Below, one piece after another: positions 47,594 through 58,459 of a DNA stretch of 64,000 nt. Every line of letters starts with the position of its first letter. Position 1 is the first letter of the stretch. The stretch comes from Telopea speciosissima. Taxonomy: Eukaryota; Streptophyta; Magnoliopsida; Proteales; Proteaceae. The notes below the pieces were generated by a model. That model saw nothing but the letters and a program-made list of their open reading frames with translations, did no database searches and had not been told where the DNA came from. The stretch is from assembly GCF_018873765.1 (NCBI RefSeq), contig NC_057926.1, forward strand, positions 33,216,946 to 33,280,945, given 5' to 3'. Made by a program: the position numbers and the translations under genes.

Positions 47594-48620
47594 TTTCAAC
47601 TACTTCCATGCCCTTTGAGAAGTTTCAATGGCAACAGTTGATAGCAGAACTGCCCTACCCAAGATAAACAGAGAACTACCAGTGAGAGGGAGAGGGTCTT
47701 AAATGAAGATCTCACCAACGAAACAGAAATCAAATAAAAATAATAAAGAGTTTTAAAATAGGGCATAACAACGATGGCAACATCTCAGTGAAGTCCTACC
47801 TAAGAAGGGCACTGAACACAAGCATTAGGGTTTGCAGAAAGAAAGCCATGAGTACAGGATCGAGATTGCAAGAAAAAAAATAAAAAGTTCACAGAGAGGG
47901 AGTAAAATGAAAAAAATACTTACAGAAGAGCTCTGAGTTTTCGGAAGAAGAGGAGAAGAGCTTCTTGAGTTCAGCTGAGATGTTCGATCATGGTGCTTTG
48001 AAGTTCAGCTCTTCTTTTGCTCTGCGTTTTTTGGGAAGAATAAGAGAAGAAGGATGGATGGAGCTTGCTCTGTTCTGCGTTTTTGGGAAGAAGAAGAGAA
48101 GAATGATGGATGGAGATTGCTCTGTTCTGCGTATTTTGGAAGAAGAAGAGAAGAATGATTGATGGATGGAGCTTCTTCTGCATTACGTTTTTTGGGAAAA
48201 AGAAGAGAAGAACGATGGATGGAGCTTGCTCTACTCTACGTTTTTGGGAAGAAGAAGAGGAGAACGATGGATGGATGGAGCTTGCTTTGCTCAGCGTTTT
48301 TTGGGAAGAAGATGATGGATGGAGCTTGCTCTGCTCTGCGTTTTTGGGAAGAAGAAGAGAAGAACGAGTAAACCCTATTTGGGGATTTTTGTTTGAATTC
48401 TTTGAACAGTAGTTTGGTTCAAGGGTAGGTTCGGTTTGGTTTGAGTGAGGTTGAACCGGTTTGAGTGGGGGTTTAAGGTGGTTCAAACATGTCATGGGTG
48501 ATTTTCAAAAAAAATTGAATTTGGCTGATGTCAACCGTTGGATTTGAGTCAGGCCAAGTAACGCTCTTAAAGGGCATGGAAATAGGATGGAAGTAGGATG
48601 GAAGTAGAGGATCTGGATCC
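47594..48620 (-). repeat. MULE right terminal inverted repeat
   Basis: 1027 bp, inverse of the left TIR. It is about 154 bp longer because the internal minisatellite has about seven units (48020-48362) instead of four. Confidence 0.9.
48020..48362. repeat. Minisatellite in the right TIR (about 7 units)
   Basis: GCGTTTTTGGGAAGAAGAAG-type units of about 50-57 bp, inverse to those at 33070-33258. Confidence 0.85.
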
Positions 48621-48689
48621 AATAGCATTCTCTTGTCCTTTAATATAAGGGAAAAAGAACACTAACTTCCTATGTCCAAACATAGGATT

Positions 48690-48815
48690 GCGTGAAATTA
48701 CCGCTCAACCCCCAGTAAAATAAAAAAGCTCATTCACTCAAATGCTCTTGGAGTCTTGCATGTACTCTTAATGGCCCCCACGTTGGTATAGGTGCTACAT
48801 GACCAAACAACGTTC
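48690..48815 (+). repeat. Dispersed repeat, copy right of the MULE
   Basis: Matches 32440-32580 in the same orientation (GCTCATTCACTCAAATGCTC, then CATGACCAAA). Confidence 0.5.
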
Positions 48816-48962
48816 TCTTGCTCTTAATGTAATTATTCAAATCAATTGATAGAGAGGAAACGATTCAATGAAATAACTTCTTGTATATTTGCATGTATGT
48901 TCATGTGTGTATTCTTTCATAATCTTGAAATTTTAAAGTCATAATTAGTAAGAGAATATGAA

Positions 48963-49121
48963 TGAGCTCCTCTCCAGCGAGCCCAGCATGCCCAGGGTGT
49001 ATCCAGCTGTTGGGTTGTGCCGCACACATCTCTAAGCGTGCGCCAAGATATGTGCGGCACAGCCCAACCCTTGGATGCCCCCTGGACACTCCCTGGAAGC
49101 TGAGCTCCCTGGAGAGGAGTC
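48963..49121. mobile_element. Foldback MITE upstream of SYP81
   Basis: GCTCCTCTCCAGCGAGC at the left end and GAGCTCCCTGGAGAGGAG at the right end are inverse. Inverted similarity continues inward through GGGTTGTGCCGCACA, giving arms of about 70 bp. Confidence 0.6.
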
Positions 49122-49389
49122 GGATCCTATGAATATAGGCCACTTGGTCCCTACACCCTGCCTTGCACCCGGATTGTGCAAAATGACTGCCACACCCCTG
49201 GTCATTTTCATCTTTCTAGAGGGTGAGACAGTCATTACCCGTGCCTTGTGTCTAGGCGCAGGGCAGCGTGCGCTGCACAACCGGGTGGCGTTTTTCTCCC
49301 ATTAATATAATACGTGTATTATATATCTAATTGAAGAAAGAAATGTTTTTTATGGGTAAATTTTTTTCATTTTTTCTGGTTTTGGAACA

Positions 49390-49623
49390 CTAGCCCCCTG
49401 CCCCTTCTTCTTCTCCGTCTGAACGTCCCAATCGAGTGCAGCGGGGGCTGGCGAGTTCCCAATTGTGTGCTGTATCTGTTCCCTTAGGGTATTGACTGCC
49501 CCGAATCGAGTGCCGTGACTGCCGTCTCCATTCCTAAAGGGATTGATTGCCCCCTTCTTCTCCATCTCTGGTGCCAGTTGATAGTTAATAGCTGCGGCGA
49601 GTTTTTGTTCCAGTCTCTTCTCG
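49390..49623 (+). other. SYP81: Probable SYP81 5' UTR exon
   Basis: A C/T-rich leader-like stretch ends at TCTCG before a strong GTAAGT donor at 49624. The matching acceptor is AATGTAG ending at 52367, four bases before the SYP81 start codon. The 5' end is a guess from a TATA-like region near 49305-49325. Confidence 0.45.
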
Positions 49624-52367
49624 GTAAGTCCTTGCCTCTTTCCTTTTTATTGACCTGTCAAAAGGCAAAAGATAACAAATATCTCTACTTTCCAGAAACA
49701 AGGGTATCCTGGTAATTATAAATCTCAGTCTCAAGATCACAAATTGAAGTTGTACGATTTTTTAAAGGATTTTTGTAGTATTGTTTAATCTGAAAGACCA
49801 GCATAGTTGGCTGTGTATCTAAAATCTGATGGGAATTGGGGCTTGGAGTAGTTTGTCATGTTTGGAATTTATGTTTCAAAACCTATATAAAGGGAAGGGG
49901 GTGTCTTGTACATTTTCTGCAGTTGAATAAAGTCAGATTTTACAGTTTAATTGTCATTATCCTTGCGGACTTACTGTTGATAATTTCTTCTTTCAATGTC
50001 TTGTACATCTTCTTTCAATTTCCTCAACCGTGTCAACAATTTGGGTAGATAGATAGATAGTTACTATGCAGAGAATCAGCTTATCTGTGTGGAAGGGTGG
50101 CTTTGACTGGTAGGGATGAGATGCGCTACTTATCTGATTTTTAATCGAACTTGGTTCTTAGAAATTTGGATTAGAAGGGGTTGGATCTGTGAAAAAGTTT
50201 GATTTTTATGGATTTAGTGATGATTGTAAATTAGTGGGCGAGCCTTGGCGCAACGGTTAAGTTGCACTATTGCGACCTGTTGGTTGAGGGTTCAAAACCT
50301 GGAAACAGCCTCTCCTGTGAAGCAGGGGGTAAGGCTGCCTATATTTTGCCCCTCCAGACCCTGCAGTAGCGGGAGCCTCGTGCACTGAGACACTCTTTTA
50401 GTAATGATTGTAAGTTAATTTAGAGCTCTTTTTATTGTAAACGTTTCTATGTTTTCTTGGATTGTGGGAAAAATGAATAGTTAGCTGTTGTTTGAGTTCT
50501 ATGGGTTGCATGTTAAATTAATGCCTTGTTTTTCATCTGGGAATATTGTTTAATGTGTTAGAGTTCTTTGGAGGATCACACATATTGGGGAAAGGTAGGT
50601 GCAGGTCTCAGATTTCTACTTGGACTATATTTGGGAGAATGGATTTGAGGTAATGACCTGTTGCATGTGGTTAAATAGGGTTCCTTAATGGTAATTTCTT
50701 GCTGGTTTTATGAATGGATTTATGGATGGTCAAGTTTTCTCTTTGTCCACCTGTGGAATGTTGACTACTTGAACAGCAAGCAATAAGCTCAGGGGAGAAA
50801 ACCAGATCTAAACTCGAGTTGTTACTCACAACATATGAACCGATTGGAAGCAGGAATCCAGGAGATAAATCGTCCTAGGGAAGAGAGCCTGTGACTCAAA
50901 TCTCAGGACCAGTCGACCTGTGTTAATGATCCAATGAAACTTTTTTCCTGAACCTGGTAGTACTTCCCAGAAATAAAAAATAAACTCCAAAACCAAGGCT
51001 ATAATAGGAGATGAGAGAGAAGATCAGAGGAAAATAGACCGGTTAGAACAGCTCACAGCCGCCATTGGTTCAGTCCAAAATAAAATTTTATTCAAAATCT
51101 GCTCTCTCAATCCTTCATTACATGCTCTTATATAGATTACAGCAACATAAATCCTAATCCTATTGTAAGACTGAGATCATAACTAGACTCTAATTCTATC
51201 TAATCCAAAACAGAAGACAAATTTAAATAAAATTGGACTTTTACCTTCCTATGATTCTAATAACATGAATAAAATAAGAAAATTACAAAGAATCCCTATC
51301 TAACCCAATGTCCAGCTGCATCAATCCACCATATCGGGTCATGTATTGATCCGATACAGTTGATACTTTTTCTAGGTGTTGTATTGGTGCCGTATCATAT
51401 TGATACCCTCAATATAAGATACGTATCGATTAGTATCGGCGGATACGTTAAGATACTTAAAATGTTGTGTAGAACTGTGATGTAGAAGCATGATCACCAC
51501 CATTGGATGTGGCTTGACCCTTTATTTTGTGTCTTGGTTGTATTGTGATAATGTAGGGTATATACATAGGATAGTTTTTAAAGTTGTCTTTTGGTTCAAG
51601 CATCAATAGTAATAGCTGTGGGGTTCGTTAGCTATTAATTAGGAAGTTATTCCATTCTGAAATTTTATTAGCTATCTGTCTTCTGGGCCCATCTCCTAGT
51701 CATGGATCTGTTCAGAAGAGTTATTTAAATTGTTTAAGTTATTTAGGAAATTTAATTGCATGCTTAGGAAGTAGTTGAGGTCATTTAGAATTCTGTTTCT
51801 GTTTTCCTATGAAGCATTTGAGCCCCAATCAATTAGTGAGTGAAATATGGATATTTTTATTTGAAAACTGAGTTGAATATCTCTCTTTTCTCTCGTCAAC
51901 TGTTCATCCCCTCTTTTCTCTCTCCTGAAATCTGTTTTCTCCCTTCTCTTCTTCTTCATTGAACATTATTCTCTTTTGGCGTATCACTCCCTTCTGCAAC
52001 ACATTGAAGATCTAGATATTTTACCATCATTAGTTCTTTAAATTATTCTTAGTTCGTAATCTTCAACCTTTTCTCATATTCTCATACCTGTTTCTAATGC
52101 AGGATTCAGAATTTTAATTGGTGCATTGTTCCTCTGTTGTTTTATTTGAATATTTATTATTTCAAGTTGATGTGGTGGCAAACATTTGATGAGGTCGCGT
52201 CCAGTAACTTTTGCAATTCACCCCTAATGTAACTGAAGAAAACCGAAATCCCAGTTAGCCTTTTTCGGCCTTTTTGTTTCCTCTACATGCTGCTTTGAAT
52301 CTGGTTTTTCTGACACTTAAAGGATCTGTACTGAAAGTTTCCTTTTCTCCTAACTGGTGGAATGTAG
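49624..52367 (+). other. Proposed SYP81 leader intron with repeats
   Basis: Holds an Au SINE (50234-50398), a GATA microsatellite (about 50048-50061), an unclassified LTR-like block (about 50760-51320) and a GTATCG-rich repeat (51330-51470). No other gene seen. Confidence 0.45.
50234..50398 (+). mobile_element. Au-type SINE with 19-bp target duplication
   Basis: 165 bp beginning GTGGGCGAGCCTTGGCGCAA, with tRNA-like box A and box B (GGTTCAAAACC) and a T-rich end. It is flanked by a 19-bp duplication at 50215-50233 and 50399-50417 with two mismatches. Same family as 15275-15436. Confidence 0.88.
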
Positions 52368-52371
52368 GGGG

Positions 52372-53412
52372 ATGTCAAGAACCAGGGACAGAACTGAGGA
52401 TTTCAAGGATACAGTGCATGCTGTAGCTCTTTCTCTAGGATATAATGAGGTTCTTTAATACTCCCACACCACTTCCAACCCTGTTGGTGTGTTTAAAGGT
52501 GTTTCTGATTGGAAACAAATCTGTTTAAATACTTCTAATGGGATTTAACTGAAATTTATTCTGAAACACCTGAACCCCTTCCCCCTCCCAAAAAAAGAGG
52601 CTTTATAACATATTTCTCACACTGTGTGGCCTTTTCTTGGGCCATTTCGGTTACTTCCCCCTTCTAATCTCTATTTGGTGGGTTCTATTTTTGACAGTCC
52701 AAAATTGCAGCCATATTGGCATCTTTCATTATGCCAAAACCTTGGCAACTGTCACCTTTTATGAAAGCTGCGTTGAAAACAGTATGTACACCATCTCTGT
52801 CATCTCATTCAACTTTTATTGATATAGTGTCTTTGCTCCTGTGGTTACTGGTTAGTCTATGAGTTATTGGAAATCATGGTCCAGAGTTCCCATTGTAGGT
52901 AGAGGATGGTTTCTAGGTAGTGATGCATGAGATGCTAATAACTACTTCCTTTGATTTGCAAGCTTGAAAGCATCAAAAGTTTGGAACAGTTTATTGTTAA
53001 ACATCGAAAGGATTATACGGATCTGCATCGCACTACTGAACACGAAAGAGACAGCATTGAGCATGAAGTGAGTTGACCGAATATCTTGTTGCTGTTGTTG
53101 TGAATCTTGTGGTTGTATTGTTGCTTATATTTGGACATTTCCATTTTCCACTGCAGAAGTTCCATTATATAAGCTCATTTTGTTTCTAGATCTTTCACCA
53201 CTGAATGCACAATTGCTTATTTTGCAATAAAACTACTTATCCGATAAATGCCTTCTATTCAGGTGACTGTTTTCATAAAAGCATGCAAAGAACAGATAGA
53301 TATTCTTAAAAATAGGACTACAGATGAAAATGAGAATATAAATTCAAGGGCATGGCTTGGGCTCCGCGACGGTAATTCTAATGCTGATATTGTAGCCCAC
53401 AGACATGGAGTG
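52372..53412 (+). CDS. SYP81: SYP81 (syntaxin 18/Ufe1-type Qa-SNARE), N-terminal half
   Basis: Four coding exons: 52372-52449, 52698-52781, 52963-53067 and 53263-53412, all phase 0 with GT-AG borders, 139 codons without a stop. They encode the syntaxin-18 N-terminal region: MSRTRDRTEDFKDTV; SKIAAILASFIM and SPFMKAALKT; KHRKDYTDLHRTTEHERDSI; and FIKACKEQIDIL, RAWLGLRDGNSNADIVAHRH. SYP81 is an ER t-SNARE for Golgi-to-ER retrograde vesicles, acting with SEC20, USE1 and SEC22 types. The SNARE helix and membrane anchor are absent from the window; the next intron is at least 10.5 kb and full of retrotransposons, so either the gene continues past 64000 or the 3' half is lost. The exon 2 change from the usual HKPKERSP to MPKPWQLSP is unusual. 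Confidence 0.88.
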
Positions 53413-53665
53413 GTAAGATTTCAGCCTCCTTGGGATCTGTTCTTTGCCTGTTTATTTGGCAAAACATTATCATGTGGTTGTTTGGATGCACGCTCAATGA
53501 TTGTGTATGTGCGTATTGTTGCGTTCTTCAAACTATGCATGTTTATTAGTTTTATACTTATTGTTTTGCAGATTGTGTAATCTTGTGCCATTCTTTTTGG
53601 GGTGGGTGGGGAGGGGAATAAATTATGTAATATATTTAAAATAGAGTCAAGTCTGGCAGATTGGG

Positions 53666-54035
53666 TGATGCAGTTGCTCTAGCCTGGCTAGACAAATATG
53701 ACTCACTTTGGAGGCCCAAACCGAGAACTGGTCCAACCCGGGTTCATTGGTCCAACAACAAGGGTTGGAATTAGTTAGTTTATTTATTTTATTTGCAAGA
53801 TAGGTTACGTAGGACTAACTTAGTTGTCTATTGGAAAACTCTTTATTTTCAGAGTTGGTTTAGGATTAGTTTCAGTTTCCTAATAGGACTCTTTGATTTA
53901 TGTTTATTTAAGCATTGTAACTCAACGTTGAACACATAGAATTGAATGAAAAGTTGAATTAAGTTGTGGTTGTGCGTTGTATGTGTGTGTTCCCTCTTCT
54001 CTCCCTCCCGGCAACTCTGAAATCATATCTCAGGG
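53666..54035 (+). repeat. Left LTR of the Gypsy remnant
   Basis: Matches 56857-57230 with substitutions and small indels. The 3' limit is taken where similarity stops, near ATCTCAGGG. Confidence 0.75.
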
Positions 54036-55026
54036 CCAAAGGATCCATCTCCTTCCTTGTCAACCTCTATCATCTCATTCTTCTTCTTCCCAAATCTCTT
54101 TCTCATTACTGTTTTGCGGTACAGAGAAAAAAAAAATCCCATCGATTCCCTCTGCATCCGCCAACCCCACTCAATTCTTTGACTCCCACTGAATTCCATC
54201 CCTGCTGTCAAACCCTTCCTCTCAATTCTCTCAACAAACCCCACCTCCCCACAGTTCTCAGAGACAACCCCAATCACCTTTCCTTTTCTTCTGGTAACCC
54301 CAATCAAACCCCCACAACTTTTGTTGGTTCCCTCCCTCGATCTAGGGTTTCGTCAACCCGAAAAGAGAGCGATAACAAAAAAAAAGAAAGTGCAGAGAAG
54401 AGAAGGGAGAGTGCGAAGGAGTGAACAGAGACAAAAAGAAAAAAGGAGAAGAAATCGTACCTTATTTTCTGCCCTCCTGCTGCAAATCGATTCCCATCCT
54501 GTTGGATTGGTTGGGTCCCTTGCATCGTTGCCATCCTTCAAAGTCGCGAAGCCATCGTACTTCCTTGCAGCGGCTTCTCCGGTGTGTTCCCTCTCTGGTT
54601 CCATTGTAGCACTCCTAATAGGATACGGTAACCATCCCCACAAATTCCCTTTTCTTTATTTCCTAAAATGTCCCCTCCTTTTAGTCCAATTCTAACTTAC
54701 CCGTTTTTTTTTCTTTTGTTCAAAGATTACCCCCTTACACCTTCTTTGTTATTTCGTTTCCTTATTCTTTTTTTAAAGAATTGTCCCCACGTAGGCTTAT
54801 TGCCTCTTTAGGTCCTATTTTACCATTATTTCCAGAACTACCCCTTCCTCCCTTTCTTTATCAAATTCTGTTCCAAGTTTCCCCCTCCCTCATCAATACA
54901 TTACTCCACACTTATTTTTTTCTCTTTAATTTGCAGTGCAATAAATTACAGTGCTGCCATTCTATTAGGAAGTTCGGTATATCACTGTTTTTCCATTCAA
55001 TCTCTATCTTTGAGTGTTCTCTTGTT
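54036..55026 (+). other. Leader of the Gypsy remnant
   Basis: C-rich then purine-rich non-coding sequence between the left LTR and gag. Overlapping ORFs on both strands lack recognisable domains. Confidence 0.4.
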
Positions 55027-56210
55027 TATCTTAGCCATGGTAGCCAACATTGAAATTTTCCAACAACTCAATTCCTACAATGTGAGACTAATCCAAAAAT
55101 TGACACCCTTACTGAATGTCGATACCCTCACCGCAACTGTCAGTTCCCTCCATACTATGATGACATCCATGCAAGCTTCAATTGACCGACTAGTGGTTTC
55201 TTATAAAGGAAAGAGCCCCATGTAGTTTGGGGATTCTTCGAACTCCGTCCCACAGGACCCATCTCATGATACGCCACCACCACCGCCACCACCACCACTT
55301 TATGGAGTTGGTTGATATGATGATTATGGAGCTAAAAGAGCAGCAAAGCTGGACGTCCTTGATTTTTATGGGGATAACAATCCAAAATAGTACCTTGACT
55401 GGATTCACAGTTTGGGGACATTTTTTCAAATGGTATGGTTTGATTGTGGCCAGGAAATTCCTATTTGTAGAGGTTAAGTTGAAAGGCATAGCTCGAGTCT
55501 GGTGGATCAATCAACAACAACAGAATCGGACCCGAGGCATTGGTTTAGTCACTACTTGGGCTGAAATGAGTGAAGCCATGAACCGGAGATTCTTGCCTAC
55601 CGACTACAAGCAGCGCATGCACCTTAGGTTTGTCAGTTGAAATGGGAAAACCTAACAATTGAGGAGTTTGTGTTCAGATTCTATTATTACGCCACTTGAT
55701 CTGATTTTGAGTGGGATGAAGAGGTATTGGTGGCATAGTTCCGCACTTTCACAATGGTTTACACCCTCAGATTAGTGCTGCACTTGCATCCAGTCGACTC
55801 CTACAATGGAGGATGTTGTACAGGTGGCATATCAAGTAGTGGAAAGTCTGAAGCGGACATACACTTGACAGACTGTTACAGATACTTTTCCTAGGGGTCC
55901 TAGTTCCAATCAACAATAGTTTTCTCCCCAGGAAAAGTCATTTAGCAAACCACATGCTACTAGTTTATCTATGGCATCTTCTCGGTCTAACCAGCCATAT
56001 TCTCCACCTCTACGTGATTATGACATAACATCTTCACGACCTACCCGAATGTATTCTCCACCTCGATGTGGCTACGATAAATCTTCTATGATGCCAAAGG
56101 TTGTCATTCAGTGTTTTACATTCAAAGGATACGGGCATATCAATGCTCAGTGTCCCAATCGTTTCGTGGCTTATATTGATATGAATTATTTTATTCCTTA
56201 TGTTTCATAA
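55027..56210 (+). pseudogene. Gypsy gag pseudogene
   Basis: Scattered frames show a Retrotrans_gag core: LDVLDFYGDNNP and YLDWIHSLGTFF, then VEVKLKGIARVWW, TTWAEMSEAMNRRFLPTDY, and LKWENLTIEEFVFRFYYY. A C-terminal knuckle-like QCFTFKGYGHINAQCPN near 56110-56160 has Phe where the second Cys is expected. Many stops and shifts. Confidence 0.8.
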
Positions 56211-56379
56211 GAGCACTTTGGTTTTGAGACAATTGATTTAAAGCCAGAGCATGAGCCAGGTGAAGTCAACGACAATGACAGTGATGTGGAGCGACACCCT
56301 TGTTATGTTCTTCATCTTGTTTTGACCATTCACAAGGTCACTGAGGATGAAGATTGATGCCGCAACAGTATTTTCCAGA

Positions 56380-56850
56380 CCCGTGTGAAGTGTAATGACG
56401 AATTATGTAGTCTGGTGATTCATGGAGGTAGTTGCACTAATGTCGTCTCTGAAGATGTTCGTAAGTTGTAATTGCGGACAGAGCCACATCCAAATCCTTA
56501 CAAGGTTGTATAGATGAACAACACTAATCTCAAGGTTGCAGATTAATGTTTACTCACTTACCCTATTGGGGAATTCGTTGATACGATATAGTGTGATGCC
56601 TCCCTTTGAAGGTGTGTCATATTCTTCTTGGTCAACCGTGGTTATTTGATAAGAAGGCACGACATTGTGGGTATGTGAATACCTACTCTTTCAAGCACGG
56701 CAACAAAACCATGAAGTTTCTTCCTGCTAAAGATCTCCCCGACATTAAACTCAAGAAAGTAGCGGGCTTGTTCCTCCTCCAGCGTGTTACCTCAGATGGC
56801 CTTGTTGGTCCTTTTCCAAACTCGATGGAGTCGAGTTCTTTTCAGAGGAG
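56380..56850 (+). pseudogene. Gypsy aspartic protease pseudogene
   Basis: LCSLVIHGGSCTNVVS near 56405-56450 corresponds to the retropepsin active-site region, with His in place of the catalytic Asp of D-G-G. CHILLGQPWLFDKKARH at about 56610-56670 is the downstream protease motif of plant Gypsy elements. Stops interrupt the frame, and no RT follows before the LTR. Confidence 0.75.
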
Positions 56851-56856
56851 GAGAGC

Positions 56857-57230
56857 TGATGCAGTTTTTCAGCCTGGCTAGAAAAATATGACCCACTTTG
56901 GAGGCCCAAACCAAAAACTGGTCCAACCCGGGTTCATTGGTCCAACCACAAGGGTTGGAAGTTGTTTATTTATTTATTTTATTTGCATATTTATTTGTAA
57001 GATAGGTTACGTAGGACTATGCTAGTTGTCTATTCGAACTCTATTTATTTTCAGAGTTGGTTTAGGATTAGTTTTAGTTTTCTAATAGGACTCCTTGATT
57101 TGTGTTTATTTAAGCATTGTTACTCAACGTTGAACACACAAAATTGAATGAAAAGTTGAATTGAGTTGTGGTTGTGTATCTGTGTTCCCTCTTTTCTTCC
57201 TCCATGCAACGCTGAAATCCTATCTTAGGG
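56857..57230 (+). repeat. Right LTR of the Gypsy remnant
   Basis: TGATGCAG start directly after the polypurine tract; similar to 53666-54035 but with an extra TTTATTTGT-like insertion. Confidence 0.75.
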
Positions 57231-58459
57231 TTCTCACTTCTCCTACAGCCCTCCACCACTGGGTGGGAGTGGAACTCCTGCATCCCTATTTCTGCCATGT
57301 GGCATGCCAACTCAACAAATCTGAAGAGGGAAGAGGATACCATGTATTTGTCAGGTGTCAAATTTGGGGCCCTAATTCAATGATGTGGTCCATCTTGTAT
57401 TGCACTTGTTTCCTTGTATTTTCAGTGGCCTAGAATTGTCCAAAGATTTATGATGTTCATATTTTTCTTAGCTTTATTTTGACTCTTGGCAGATTTAGAT
57501 TGGCTCAAAGTTGGCACATCAATAGGATATAGTGCGACCTACATCTCACGAAAATTTGGGCCTGACTTGACCTACCTCATGAGCAGTATGTTTCTTCAAA
57601 TTTTGAATTCTGAATTACCTTTCTGAAATCTGATTTCAGTTAACTGTTTATGCATCTGTTACTAATATTGTAGGTGGATGCTACGGTCCATGGGATCATG
57701 GTAGTTCACCTTGGGAAACCAATAAAAAATATGTTTCGAGTTCCCTGTTTTAGGGAACTCCAGGGTTGTCCCTAGGGAACCCTATAATGGGGGGAGGGGA
57801 AAGGAAGAAAGAGAATCCAGGAGGAAATCAGAATTGCAGGGGGAAAAGAGGAGAAACCGTGAGAAGAAGAAATAGTAGAAGAAGAAGAAGAAGAAGAAGA
57901 AGAGGGAAAATCAGAATTGCAGGGGGGAAAAGAGAAGAAGAAGAAGAAGAGGGGGGGGGGATCAGAGTTGCAGGGAGACAAGAGAAGGAGAAGGGGGGGG
58001 GGGGGGAGGAGGATGCACATGCACACAGCCAGAAACTCAATTCATTCTTTGGTTATTCAGTTTTGTTCTCATTCCTCTCAAAATACATCTTTTAAAAACT
58101 CAAAATCAAAAAAAGAAGAAGAAAATAACTCCCTAACAACTACTTCTACAGCAATAACCGCCCCCTAATAACTATTTCTAGAGCAATAACTGCCAAATGA
58201 CTCTAACAATAAAAGATAAAACAAAAATAAACTAAATGCAGGGCTGGTAGGGCTTGGGCTTGGGCTTGAGCTTGAGATGGCATCTCTTGGAGTATCCAAT
58301 TGGGCCTGGGCTAGGGCTAGTAGGAGCAGCCCCCAATTGTCCTGCATCACCCTAGGATTTCCCTAGGGCACCCTAATCTGGCTTGGGCATCCTATTTTCA
58401 ATTTTAGGATTTTCCATGGTCGCCCATGGTGCCTTACTGGAACCCTATTAGGGTTTGGT
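57231..58459. other. Non-coding stretch with GA-rich and poly-G repeats
   Basis: No exon of SYP81 or other gene found. A (GAA)n tract lies at 57872-57903, with poly-G runs near 57949 and 57995. CCCTAGGG and CCATGG words near 57700-57780 and 58350-58440 hint at an inverted-repeat element without clear ends. Confidence 0.45.

Larger units (their letters stand above)
32805..48620 (+). mobile_element. 15.8-kb Mutator-like element (MULE) with captured genes
   Basis: The element starts GGATCCGGATCCTCTACTTC and ends with its inverse. A perfect 9-bp duplication AATAGCATT flanks it at 32796-32804 and 48621-48629; 9 bp is the Mutator hallmark. The terminal inverted repeats are 32805-33677 and 47594-48620. 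Inside are a FAR1-type transposase remnant on the plus strand (34399-39810), a nested solo LTR (35371-38898), a tandem array of the transposase 3' end (39482-44545), and, on the minus strand, a PTEN fragment and a GRF-zinc-finger ORF. Size, host-gene pieces and long TIRs fit an autonomous-derived element with Pack-MULE-like capture. Stops and frameshifts show it no longer encodes a working transposase. Confidence 0.93.
53666..57230 (+). mobile_element. Ty3/Gypsy remnant with gag and protease only
   Basis: Related direct repeats at 53666-54035 and 56857-57230 begin TGATGCAG and run through TATTTAAGCATTGT and ACTCAACGTTGAACACA, so they are the two LTRs (ends approximate). A polypurine tract, AGAGGAGGAGAGC, lies just before the right LTR. 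Between them only gag and protease are present; RT, RNase H and integrase are missing. No matching target duplication was found. It lies in the proposed SYP81 intron 4, in gene orientation. Confidence 0.8.

Noticed and set aside
53966..54695. Overlapping ORFs on both strands in the Gypsy leader
   Set aside because: Composition-driven open frames in C-rich/purine-rich DNA without domains.
57766..58168. Arg/Glu/Gly-rich ORFs
   Set aside because: Translation of GAA and poly-G simple repeats.
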